A stretch of DNA of 64,000 nucleotides from NCBI RefSeq assembly GCF_002934365.1, contig NZ_PTIY01000013.1, positions 48,433-112,432 on the forward strand, read 5' to 3'. The position numbers were made by a program, and so were the translations under genes. The notes under the pieces were generated by a model. That model was not told the DNA's origin, made no database searches, and saw nothing but the letters and a program-made list of their open reading frames with translations. Below are positions 10,512 to 17,322 of the stretch, piece after piece (position 1 is the first letter of the stretch; the number at the start of each line of letters is the position of its first letter). This DNA comes from Methylobacter tundripaludum (GTDB taxonomy: Bacteria > Pseudomonadota > Gammaproteobacteria > Methylococcales > Methylomonadaceae).

Positions 10512-10546
10512 TCACGTTGCACTCACGTTGCAGTTGAAAATAAAAA
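10512..10546 (+). promoter_or_regulatory. putative integrase arm-type site, left
   Basis: This 35-bp sequence contains TCACGTTGCA twice at 11-bp spacing and matches 16993-17027 at 33 of 35 positions in the same orientation. Each copy lies inside the element close to an att core, as expected for integrase arm sites. Confidence 0.6.
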
Positions 10547-10584
10547 CCCATAATAACCCGCAACACTTGCCGATATTTCAGGCA

Positions 10585-10609
10585 CAAAAAAGCCGGTATT
10601 CCCCGGCTT
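10585..10609 (-). terminator. terminator after the NYN gene
   Basis: On the minus strand AAGCCGG, six bases, CCGGCTT and then a T-run. It lies 55 bp after the stop of the NYN gene and is the first of three similar GCCGG-stem terminators in the element. Confidence 0.75.
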
Positions 10610-10663
10610 ATATCAAGAAGTGATAACGCTTCACCAAAGTGATTTTCTGTTGATTGGTTAGCC

Positions 10664-11338
10664 TTACCAATAATCTGGTTTAATCGCGGGCTTTTTCTTA
10701 GTAGCGACTTTAACCGCCAACTGAAACCTTTCCAACTCATTATTGAGGATATATGAACGAGTCCAATTAGCCAGATTGGATAAATTCGAGTTCGGTGGCC
10801 GCTCGGTTTTATTTGACTCCCTTCGAGGCAAAATTAAACCAATTGGGTAATCAGGAAAATCTTGCTTTAAAAAATCCAATGCCGGTACAAGGTCGGAATC
10901 ACTGGAAACCAAAACGGCATGGTCACAATTCTTAAAAACAGCATCACGATAGAGCTGTAGAGCAATATTTACATCGGTTTGTTTTTCTTCAAGCCGCCAG
11001 ACCTCAACCCGGTCTTGCTTATCGATAGGTTTTTTATAACGTGGAGGACAGCCTTTTTCCAGAAGATAATACCCGTTAATAATTTCTATGATTTCTGGGT
11101 GACTATTTAGCAGCGCCCTATGATAACTATCCTGAGACTGCAAAGCCTTATCGCCCTTTGTCGCAACTCGGGTTATTACCGGGGCAGTAAAAAACTTTAC
11201 GGCAACAATGTCCATTTGTGGGTTTTGGACATGGCAAATATGCTTAACCAAGCTGACAATATCTAACCACTTGTAAGCCGTATTTTTTAGGACACCAAAA
11301 TAAAAATTGTACCCGTCAATATAAACAATTGTGCGCAT
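10664..11338 (-). CDS. NYN-domain protein (LabA/PIN-like, putative RNase)
   Basis: A 224-residue protein with the NYN/DUF88 fold, a PIN-like nuclease domain. The acidic residues expected in the active site are present: D8 in YIDGYNFYF, D122 in EEKQTDVNIAL, and D147/D149 in LVSSDSDLVPALDF. The following LPRRESNKTERPPNSNLSNLA is seen in many such proteins. The family acts on RNA and is recurrent in mobile elements, sometimes near defence or toxin genes. Here it is the last gene of the element next to the tRNA. A terminator just upstream (11356-11380) suggests it has its own promoter. Target and role are unknown. Confidence 0.85.
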   Translation of the reverse strand: MRTIVYIDGYNFYFGVLKNTAYKWLDIVSLVKHICHVQNPQMDIVAVKFFTAPVITRVATKGDKALQSQDSYHRALLNSHPEIIEIINGYYLLEKGCPPRYKKPIDKQDRVEVWRLEEKQTDVNIALQLYRDAVFKNCDHAVLVSSDSDLVPALDFLKQDFPDYPIGLILPRRESNKTERPPNSNLSNLANWTRSYILNNELERFQLAVKVATKKKPAIKPDYW

Positions 11339-11355
11339 TCCTTACCCCAGAAATG

Positions 11356-11380
11356 AAAAAACCGCCAGAAGGCGGTCTTT
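11356..11380 (-). terminator. terminator between the 60-residue gene and the NYN gene
   Basis: CCGCC and GGCGG arms around AGAA, with A/T runs on both sides. On the minus strand it reads as a hairpin followed by TTTTTTC. Confidence 0.6.
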
Positions 11381-11531
11381 TCGTCTTACAGTGAAGCCAA
11401 CTTAATGACAGCCCCATAAGATGAGTTGTGAATACATTATAGTAGCTAAATTTTACTAAGCAAATAAATTTACCCCACGGGACAGACAGCAAAGCACTAC
11501 CATCTGAACTTGAAAATATCAAAGAGGCCTA

Positions 11532-11702
11532 TCAATTCAGTTTAAACACTTCGCCCTTCTTGATTCTCTCGCTGATTTCACGACCACGCGCCAACGCCGC
11601 AAATGCCAAGGGGTTGGCTTTATCTTCGTTCATGTGCTGGACGAATCGCGCTGCATCTTTGCCGCTTAACTCGACTCGACCAAATGTGCTGCTTTTGATT
11701 GC
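11532..11702 (-). CDS. small unknown protein (56-60 residues)
   Basis: A short protein whose core reads KSSTFGRVELSGKDAARF, then PLAFAALARGREISERIKKG, ending VFKLN. The STFGRV-x-LSG-x-DAxxF pattern is one I have seen in short bacterial proteins of unknown role, some of which accompany toxins; this is an impression, not an assignment. The start could be the ATG at 11714 or the ATG at 11702 (MAIKSSTF); I give the latter. No partner gene is adjacent in the same transcript, since a terminator follows. Confidence 0.5.
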   Translation of the reverse strand, partial: AIKSSTFGRVELSGKDAARFVQHMNEDKANPLAFAALARGREISERIKKGEVFKLN

Positions 11703-11784
11703 CATAGGATTCATGCCCCTGATTAATGAATTATTAAAAAAATTATATTATAAACAACTACAAATAAGTACAACCAACCATAAA

Positions 11785-11805
11785 AAAGCCGGTGTTACCC
11801 GACCT
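11785..11805 (-). terminator. terminator after the 274-residue gene
   Basis: On the minus strand GTCGG-GTAACA-CCGGC (one G-U pair) followed by TTTTTT. Second copy of the GCCGG-stem terminator type in this element. It lies about 25 bp after the stop at 11830. Confidence 0.55.
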
Positions 11806-11829
11806 TACTCGGCCAGCAATCATGAACGT

Positions 11830-12654
11830 TTAATCCTTAAAATTTATAATTGGGTATCCAACACAAGTACAAAAAATTAATGTACCTGGTTGGACATACT
11901 GGCCATTAATCTCAAGCCCCCGTGATATATCATATATTTCCCCATCCGCTTCCTTGTGGCCTGGATAAGACCCACGACCTTGACCACAAGAACTGCCAGC
12001 GTAACCCCACTTAGCCTTTGTGATTCCTGCCTTGATACTTCGCCTCTGATTGCGCAATTTCAATGCCCTAAACAAAAGCGTTCTCATAAGAATGGAATAT
12101 ATCGCTTTACGTCTCTGAACAACGTAATCTATTGAGCGCCTTATCAATACAAGAGAATTGGATATGGATTCAAATATTAATGGTTGTTTAAACGCCAAAG
12201 AAACTAAATCTTTCTTCTTTGTTTTGGGTTCAAACGACACGCCAATGCTCAGTAATCTTTCTTTTATTTCTGCAACCTTTAGCCTATCAAGAGCGGACAT
12301 TATTTCATGTTCTTCAATTGGCCGACACGGGTCAAATTGACAATCAAAATCGAAATCAACAAAAACATTTTTCAAGCCATCAAATTCCGGCCAAAACCAT
12401 TCGCGATTCTTAAAATACTGCTCAAAAATTACATGATGGTAGTGCCCTTGGTTTGATGGGCTGCCCCCTTTTTCGATAAAGGCATATATAGCCATAATTT
12501 CTTTTTTAGAAAAAGCTGTAATAGTAGCCATTTCTTTTTGAAGAACTTCTCTATAACAAACCAAATCCTCTGCATCTAGCTTAATTTGTTGGCTTTTTAG
12601 ATGAAGATATAACATCGTTGTTTTTTGACTCAATCCTTCTTTTGAAAAAATCAA
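11830..12654 (-). CDS. element cargo protein with SAP-like and possible MuF-like C-terminal region; start frameshifted
   Basis: A 274-residue frame with no product I can name. Around residues 120-155 lies a SAP-like helix-loop-helix (SALDRLKVAEIKERLLSIGV, then KTKKKDLVSLAF), a motif that often binds DNA. The C-terminus (GITKAKWGY, then SYPGHKEADGEIYDI, then ISRGLEINGQYVQPG and CTC) resembles the C-terminal motif of phage MuF/SPP1 gp7-type head proteins, though I cannot test this. The frame begins only at a TTG (12654) without a ribosome site. A well-placed AGGTGA and ATG (12664) lie just upstream in another frame, which reads MGFFDFFKRRIESKNND and stops after 27 codons. This suggests a frameshift, by mutation or by design. 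Confidence 0.55.
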   Translation of the reverse strand: MIFSKEGLSQKTTMLYLHLKSQQIKLDAEDLVCYREVLQKEMATITAFSKKEIMAIYAFIEKGGSPSNQGHYHHVIFEQYFKNREWFWPEFDGLKNVFVDFDFDCQFDPCRPIEEHEIMSALDRLKVAEIKERLLSIGVSFEPKTKKKDLVSLAFKQPLIFESISNSLVLIRRSIDYVVQRRKAIYSILMRTLLFRALKLRNQRRSIKAGITKAKWGYAGSSCGQGRGSYPGHKEADGEIYDISRGLEINGQYVQPGTLIFCTCVGYPIINFKD

Positions 12655-12734
12655 AAAATCCCATAGAAATCACCTGTATTTTGATTAGGGCAATAATGAA
12701 AATTGGCCATTAAGAATTGGTATGACATTAGCAC

Positions 12735-12758
12735 AAAAAAGCCGGAATTACCCGGCCT
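12735..12758 (-). terminator. third GCCGG-stem terminator, without an obvious gene before it
   Basis: On the minus strand GCCGG-GTAATT-CCGGC then TTTTTT. Upstream in the direction of transcription lies only non-coding DNA up to the wHTH gene ending at 13726, so it may end an RNA made from that region or a read-through transcript. Confidence 0.6.
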
Positions 12759-13202
12759 TGACTTCTTCATTCATGGGTTGGATTTCACAATCTTGATTTA
12801 TGCGCACCAAGAACCCCAATAACATGACTCAAACCCTTGATGCACCTGTATTTAGGTGCGTACTAACTGTAAAAATTCAATATGGTAATAGGTGCGCGGT
12901 AATCTGCGCGGAAACAATGCAATAAATTACGCCTCAACCTATACAGCTTCTGCGGCTAGCTGCGCGGAAACTGCCTCATAAAAATTTATTGCATGGGGTT
13001 GGTTTTGATAATCCACTTTTAGCGTTGCGTTATTTGTTGCGTTTGACTGTTTCTTTTGCCGCTCCATGCCGCACCGTACCTATGATTAGCTGTTGCGTTT
13101 GGAGTTTCTTTTAGATGACTCATTTAGTGTCCCAAATTCATCTTCAACCCGCGCCATGTCTGTTATAAGCCGTCCCATATAGATTGCGTTACCGTTATCG
13201 CG

Positions 13203-13337
13203 GTCACGCCATGCTCACCAAGTGCCACCCAGCCTTACTGACGCAAGCCTCCCTTGCTCACAAAGCCGGTCACGTTACGCTCACGATACCAGCACAAGCA
13301 ATGTCACACAATGTCACGATGAGTCACAAAAGGTCAC
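13203..13337. repeat. GTCAC/CTCAC array with exact 10-bp phasing
   Basis: GTCAC occurs at 13303, 13313, 13323 and 13333, that is at strict 10-bp steps, and also at 13203 and 13269. CTCAC occurs at 13214, 13257 and 13280. Ten-bp phasing puts all copies on one face of the helix, which suggests cooperative protein binding. Confidence 0.7.
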
Positions 13338-13353
13338 GATTGAGACTGTATTA

Positions 13354-13566
13354 ATGGGGCTTGGTTATGTCGCCAACTCGGTTAGTTTGGGTGTGCAAAT
13401 TTACACAGGCTCCATGCTGCCGTTATTCACCTCGCCAATTTGCAGAAACAATGTTTTAGTCAGTGCGTTAATCCCAGTCATGAAAGCATGGTCTTTAGTT
13501 TTCTATCGTTCCGGCTTTGCGATTGCTGCTGTAGCCCTGATTATTTATCTATGTGTATGGTTATAG
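13354..13566 (+). CDS. doubtful small membrane protein
   Basis: A 70-residue frame with hydrophobic stretches (NSVSLGVQIYTGSMLPLF and SGFAIAAVALIIYLCVWL). It is the only plus-strand candidate in the element and has no clear ribosome site. A longer start at 13222 would translate the GTCAC array and looks artificial. It may be chance. Confidence 0.2.
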   Translation: MGLGYVANSVSLGVQIYTGSMLPLFTSPICRNNVLVSALIPVMKAWSLVFYRSGFAIAAVALIIYLCVWL

Positions 13567-13571
13567 TAGGA

Positions 13572-13713
13572 GTGTCTCAAAATGAAGCACACAAGGGTTT
13601 TGTAAGTCATTGATTTTTGCCTGTTGCGTATCTCTTTTTAAGACACAAATCCTATTTGATAAAATTTGTGTGTCAAAATGAAGCACACAAAATCAATTTG
13701 CGTATCTCTTTTT
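13572..13713. repeat. two-copy composite repeat with palindrome
   Basis: A 23-bp unit (GTGTCTCAAAATGAAGCAC and on) occurs at 13572-13594 and 13668-13690 with one mismatch. TTGCGTATCTCTTTTT follows each at 13624 and 13698. Around the second copy TTTGTGTG-N11-CACACAAA (13665-13691) is a perfect palindrome with 8-bp arms, a likely protein site. It lies just after the stop codon of the wHTH gene. Confidence 0.7.
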
Positions 13714-13725
13714 GATACGGTTGAG

Positions 13726-14106
13726 TTAATTTTCTGGTTGCCATTTTTCCCAATTATGTATCGGGTCTCGATATTCAAACGGCATCCACGTTAATCGCCA
13801 TTCACGCGACTTGCTGCCCGTTTTACTATTGAAAAGTGACTCAGCATCGCAAACAATGAAACCGCGCTCAGATAAGATTTTGAACGCCTTAGTCGCTGTA
13901 TTTGCTGTGCAGCCTATTTTTTGAGCTGCTTCACGTACTCCATAGGCAACTGGCCTATCATTGCGCCATTGCATTTGTAATAAGTCCATCAACACTTTTG
14001 CAGTGGCAGGCATCGACGCATAAGCGTATGACTCGCGCATTGCCCGAGAGACGGCCAAAACACCGCCCCTCTGGTCAAAGCCCAGCCTTGGTTTTTTCTT
14101 TGCCAT
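13726..14106 (-). CDS. winged-helix protein, possible replication or control factor of the element
   Basis: A 126-residue protein starting MAKKKPRLGFDQRGGVLAVS. Its core (MPATAKVLMDLLQMQWRNDR, then VREAAQKIGCTANTATKAFK and LSERGFIVCDAES) is a clear helix-turn-helix with a following wing, like initiator or regulator domains found in plasmids and phage-type elements. The C-terminus EWRLTWMPFEYRD is also common in this group. I start it at the ATG at 14106 rather than 14145 because the upstream 13 residues look non-homologous. It ends beside the repeat block 12842-13713, so it is the best candidate to bind those repeats. Function is inferred only. Confidence 0.7.
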   Translation of the reverse strand: MAKKKPRLGFDQRGGVLAVSRAMRESYAYASMPATAKVLMDLLQMQWRNDRPVAYGVREAAQKIGCTANTATKAFKILSERGFIVCDAESLFNSKTGSKSREWRLTWMPFEYRDPIHNWEKWQPEN

Positions 14107-14259
14107 GACTGGAAACCTGTTTAAAATTGAATAAACGATAACCACGAAGCCAGCAAGATAAACTTGGCCTTTCCGCGGTCAGTAATTCGGTTACAATGAT
14201 TTCGCAGTTTTTGAAAGTTAGCCTGCTGGATGTTGACGCATCCAGTGGGCTTTTTTATG

Positions 14260-14601
14260 TTATGCCGCATCGCGCGCCCTTGCTTCAAAGCGTTTCACCG
14301 CGTCAATAAATTTATTTATCCGTTCGCCCAGTTCAGCCGGTAACGCTTTCAAAATTTCTGGCTCGATTAGGTAGCGTCCATAAGTTGTAGCGCGTCCTGT
14401 TGGGTCACTGGTTGGGGCTGTTTCTTCCTTGGTTTCAATCTGCCAGCCGTGGCGGTTGCGTAGCTGCTCGATATACCCTGACAGCCGATAACTTGCTGTC
14501 TCGTTCTGAAAGTCTCTGTGTGTGAATTGCTGGCCGGTTACAAGGCGCATTAAGGCGCGGGCTGTAAGTGTGTCGGTGCGTGGGAATGTAGGAGCTTTCA
14601 T
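14260..14601 (-). CDS. small winged-helix-like protein of the element
   Basis: A 113-residue protein: DTLTARALMRLVTGQQFTHR, then NETASYRLSGYIEQLRNRHG and WQIETKEE followed by RATTYGRYLIEP. This order (helix, helix, recognition helix, then a Tyr-rich wing) is typical of small wHTH proteins of phages and islands that alter regulation. Its ATG overlaps the stop of the excisionase-like gene (TAATG), so the two are translationally coupled. No specific role can be given. Confidence 0.65.
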   Translation of the reverse strand: MKAPTFPRTDTLTARALMRLVTGQQFTHRDFQNETASYRLSGYIEQLRNRHGWQIETKEETAPTSDPTGRATTYGRYLIEPEILKALPAELGERINKFIDAVKRFEARARDAA

Positions 14602-14801
14602 TAGTTGCCCCCTTGGTTTTGTGCTTCAATCCAAGTAAAAAACTTGGCTTCATCAATCAAGACTTTGCGGCCTATCCTTACAACCGCGCCGGACTTGGCA
14701 AGACCGTTTGAATTTTCGTTGAAAATCCATGCTCTAAGGCCGCCTATAGTAAAGGCGGGGTGTTTTTCTGTGAATTGGTTTACTGTTGATAGAACTGGCA
14801 T
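14601..14801 (-). CDS. excisionase / AlpA-like DNA-binding protein
   Basis: A 66-residue MerR-like helix-turn-helix protein of the excisionase/AlpA type. It contains FTEKHPAFTIGGLRAWIFNE, then GLAKSGAVVRIGRKVLID and FFTWIEAQN. The GGLRxxIF and VRIGRKVLID motifs are the usual recognition helix and wing of such factors. CGGAG precedes the ATG at good distance. It probably directs excision together with the integrase and may regulate the element's genes. TTCCTCTAG-type direct repeats lie just upstream (14873-14911). Confidence 0.75.
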   Translation of the reverse strand: MPVLSTVNQFTEKHPAFTIGGLRAWIFNENSNGLAKSGAVVRIGRKVLIDEAKFFTWIEAQNQGGN

Positions 14802-14872
14802 TTTAAATACTCCGAATACGCCGCGTTTTTGCGGTATAAGTATTTAAAGCCCTGTTTTTTTCCTAAAATGAG

Positions 14873-14911
14873 CAAGAGGAAAAAGAAAAACTAGAGGAAA
14901 AGCTAGAGGAA
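14873..14911. repeat. CTAGAGGAA direct repeats upstream of the excisionase-like gene
   Basis: CTAGAGGAA at 14891 and 14903 (12-bp spacing) and CAAGAGGAA at 14873. They lie in the ~140-bp gap before the excisionase-like gene and could be its binding or control sites. Confidence 0.45.
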
Positions 14912-14941
14912 TGTTTTTTGTATTTTTGGTGGCTTTTCTGG

Positions 14942-15790
14942 TTAATTATCACTTGACAGGTTTTTTCTCTCCTTCTCCTCACGTCTAAATTTGCTTACTA
15001 TCTTTTGAATTTGCACCCTTGAAAGTTCAATTTCCCCAGTATTGGTTTTTAGCTTAACCCCAAGGCCTTTAGTAGAGAAATTCCACCAGTCAATCACAAG
15101 GCTATCTTCTTTACCTTTATATTTCTTAAGAGCATTAAAAAATGGCGCACCCGTTGTACAATTTTCCTTAACCCATGTTTTGCGCAACCACACGGTATAT
15201 CCGCGTTCATTAGGTTCAGTGTCGTCTTGGCTGCCCTCGTCATCATTCCCCACGGTTTCGCCGTTCTGGCTCGGTGCATCAGGTAGTGATAATCCAAGCT
15301 CTTTTAAATATTTCTCTGCATGTTCACGACTGATTATTGCACCCGGCTCAAGCGTGGTTAATGGGATGCGTTGCTTCGATAAAATCTTAATCTCTCCATT
15401 TTTAGCCGCCCTTTCGAGCTGTATAGAGTGTTCGGCACATAGGTTCCATTGTCTGTTTAACGCCTCACTGAGATGGTTTGTAAACGTGGGGAAAATATCC
15501 CAATCCGGCTTATTTTCTGACGAATCAAAGGCTATTTGAAATAGCTTGTACTCGCTTTCTGTACAACCAAGAATATTATTAAAATCCAGGCTGCAATCTT
15601 TGAAAACACTAGTTAATAACTCAACGTCAGCATTACTCAATTGCCTAGCTCTATAATTCATTGCGTCTATTGGAATGCCTTTTTCTATGTTTTCCAAAGT
15701 TCGTTCGGTGTATTCTGGTATCGGCTCAAATTTTTCAGCTATTAAGGTTGGAATATCTGCCGCCAAAACATAATCGCCATCGTTAGCCAT
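14942..15790 (-). CDS. unknown protein following the integrase gene
   Basis: A 282-residue soluble protein with no family I recognise. The N-terminus has DYVLAADIPTLIAEKFEPIP and a middle stretch HSIQLERAAKNGEIKILSKQ. A linker rich in Asp, Glu and Asn (around residues 185-205) separates a C-terminal region (GYTVWLRKTWVKEN, then LKKYKGKEDSLVIDWW) ending in basic helices (IQKIVSKFRREEKERK). The ATG at 15790 overlaps the integrase stop (TGATG), so it is co-translated with int; GGGGGC precedes it. Such integrase-linked proteins are often accessory recombination or regulatory factors, but that is only context. Confidence 0.75.
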   Translation of the reverse strand: MANDGDYVLAADIPTLIAEKFEPIPEYTERTLENIEKGIPIDAMNYRARQLSNADVELLTSVFKDCSLDFNNILGCTESEYKLFQIAFDSSENKPDWDIFPTFTNHLSEALNRQWNLCAEHSIQLERAAKNGEIKILSKQRIPLTTLEPGAIISREHAEKYLKELGLSLPDAPSQNGETVGNDDEGSQDDTEPNERGYTVWLRKTWVKENCTTGAPFFNALKKYKGKEDSLVIDWWNFSTKGLGVKLKTNTGEIELSRVQIQKIVSKFRREEKERKNLSSDN

Positions 15791-16851
15791 CACACGCCCC
15801 CAAAAATCTTTTGATTCATAGAAGCGACCACATTTGAAACATGGCCGTCTGATAAGTGCGCGTAACGCTTCACCATGCTTAAGGTCTTGTGTCCTAAAAC
15901 TTCGGCAATTTCAGCCAGTGAAGCCCCATTCATGGCTAGGTAAGACGCGGTGCAATGTCGTAGGTCATGCCATGTAAAATCAACTATCCCTGCGCGTTTT
16001 CTCGCAGTCTCCCAAGGTTGCTGTAAATCAATCGGGTTCAGTGGGTTTTTAATGCCAGGGAATAGCAAAGGTGTATCAAGTCGCCGAACCTTGGCATGTT
16101 CTTGTAACAGCTCTAACACAAGCCCGGACAAAGGGACGCGCCGCCGTTCGCCGTTCTTGGTTTCGTGCAGGATTAGATAACGCTCTTTGAGGTTTACGTC
16201 TGACCATTGAAGGCCAAACAGTTCAGCTTGCCTCATACCGGTACTGATTGCCAGAATCACGCATAAATAAAGCTGCTTGTTTCTGGATTCCTTGCAGGCA
16301 ATTAAAAGGCGTTCCCGTTCGTCATCATTCAAAAACCGGACGCGCCCACGTGCTGCGGTAGGCTTTTTGATGTTCTTCATGGGTGAATCTTCCAGCCATG
16401 CCCAATCCCGGACGGCTGTAGTAAAAACCGTACTCAGTGAGGCCATGTATCTAAGTACAGTGGTCGGACTGCGTGGCTTACCTCTAAATTCCTCGTTAAG
16501 AAGTTTTTCCTTAACCAGAGTAATAGCATCAGCGTTCACATCGGCCAACAACATATAACCGATTTCCTCTTTCCAACGTCTTAGGTGCAGGCCGGTATGG
16601 TCATCTTGAACTTTGGTAAGCTTCGCGCCGGATAGGTAGCGGTCAATCATTTCATCGACCGTGTGCTTTTTCGCTTCCGCTGTTTTAAAGTGCCTGCCCT
16701 CCCTGATTGCACTCTCGGTATCTTGCGCCCACTTCTTCGCATCGGTAAGACGGTTAAATGTGGCGGTTTGTGCGGGATAGCCTTTTAGCCGGACTTGTGC
16801 AGTGTAATAAGGTTTACCGTCTGCGGTTAGCCGCTTAGTGATAGTTGCCAT
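15790..16851 (-). CDS. int: tyrosine recombinase / integrase
   Basis: A 353-residue tyrosine recombinase that catalyses integration into tRNA-Met. The N-terminal ~50 residues form an arm-binding domain (ITKRLTADGKPYYTAQVRLK) and residues ~60-165 the SAM-like core-binding domain. The catalytic domain carries R207 (STGMRQAELFGLQW), K232, H295 and R298 (WHDLRHCTASYL), H321 (LGHKTLSMVKRY) and nucleophile Y330, so all six residues are present. It lies 277 bp from the right att site and reads leftward. TCACGTTGCA repeats near both att sites are its probable arm sites. Confidence 0.95.
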   Translation of the reverse strand: MATITKRLTADGKPYYTAQVRLKGYPAQTATFNRLTDAKKWAQDTESAIREGRHFKTAEAKKHTVDEMIDRYLSGAKLTKVQDDHTGLHLRRWKEEIGYMLLADVNADAITLVKEKLLNEEFRGKPRSPTTVLRYMASLSTVFTTAVRDWAWLEDSPMKNIKKPTAARGRVRFLNDDERERLLIACKESRNKQLYLCVILAISTGMRQAELFGLQWSDVNLKERYLILHETKNGERRRVPLSGLVLELLQEHAKVRRLDTPLLFPGIKNPLNPIDLQQPWETARKRAGIVDFTWHDLRHCTASYLAMNGASLAEIAEVLGHKTLSMVKRYAHLSDGHVSNVVASMNQKIFGGV

Positions 16852-16992
16852 AATTGCCCCTATAGGATAGCAACCGGCATTCTGATATGATGCTCCCAGC
16901 CATTGCTTAACCCTGAATTAAGTTATTGGTAGGCCTTGTCGGTGCTGATTACACCCTAAAGGCCGCTTTGTTTCTAGGGTTTGATTATACTC

Positions 16993-17027
16993 TCACGTTG
17001 CACTCACGTTGCAATTGAATATAAAAA
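16993..17027 (+). promoter_or_regulatory. putative integrase arm-type site, right
   Basis: Same 35-bp sequence as 10512-10546 with two mismatches, again with TCACGTTGCA twice, about 100 bp from the right att core. Confidence 0.6.
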
Positions 17028-17127
17028 AGGGCAAAAAATGGCAATAATGGGCAACAAGGAAAAACAGTTAAGCGATTGAATTAATTATTATTGTTTATTG
17101 TGGCGTGTTGTGGTTTTTGGGTGTTTT

Positions 17128-17177
17128 GGGATTCATAACCCCGGGGTCGGTGGTTCAATTCCACCTATCGCCACCAT
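17128..17177. repeat. attR: attachment site, right copy
   Basis: Perfect 50-bp copy of 10409-10458. It contains the 3' part of tRNA-Met without the acceptor 5' strand or D arm, so it is not itself a tRNA gene. Confidence 0.9.
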
Positions 17178-17322
17178 TAAATCGAAAGATTGAATTATAT
17201 CCAGCGATTCTCGAATCACCCGCGTACTCAAGGTCGAATTCGGCAAATCGGAATAACGCGATACCCTCGTTAAATCAGGCCATCCGGCACATGCTCTGCA
17301 GCGGCGGCCTTGCATTATTTAC

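Larger units (their letters stand above)
12842..13713. other. repeat-rich non-coding block, candidate replication origin or control region
   Basis: About 870 bp with several superposed short repeats and no convincing gene. From left: a GCACCT/AGGTGC hairpin (12842-12859); CTGCGCGGAAAC twice (12904, 12960); ATGCAATAAATT (12917-12928) with its exact inverse (12983-12994); GTTGCGTT three times (13024, 13036, 13092); a GTCAC/CTCAC array (13203-13337); and a 23-bp direct repeat (13572 and 13668) each followed by TTGCGTATCTCTTTTT. The neighbouring gene encodes a winged-helix protein. This density resembles iteron origins of plasmids and small elements. Direct proof is lacking. Confidence 0.55.
10409..17177. 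mobile_element. integrated element of ~6.8 kb in tRNA-Met
   Basis: A tRNA-targeted element with perfect 50-bp direct repeats at its ends and its own tyrosine integrase. Nearly all of its recognisable genes are on the minus strand, from right to left: integrase, a 282-residue unknown, an excisionase-like protein, two winged-helix-like proteins, a repeat-rich non-coding block, a 274-residue protein, a 60-residue protein and a NYN-domain protein. No conjugation or terminase gene is present, so it is closer to a mobilisable island, phage satellite or integrated small replicon than to an ICE or full prophage. The integrase is at the end away from the intact tRNA. Confidence 0.88.
16852..17322. other. 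non-coding right end of the element and flank
   Basis: This 470-bp gap holds the integrase upstream region, the arm-type site at 16993 and the right att copy at 17128. A short hairpin (CCCTA/TAGGG, about 16951-16980) is also present. No gene is supported. Confidence 0.7.

Noticed and set aside
13203..13337. CRISPR array
   Set aside because: The repeated unit is only 5 bp at 10-bp steps, without spacers of constant length or cas genes.
13222..13353. longer N-terminus of the small plus-strand frame
   Set aside because: It would translate the phased GTCAC array, which is better explained as a protein-binding repeat.
17128..17177. second tRNA-Met gene
   Set aside because: Only the anticodon loop to 3' end is present; the 5' half is unrelated. 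It is the att duplicate.
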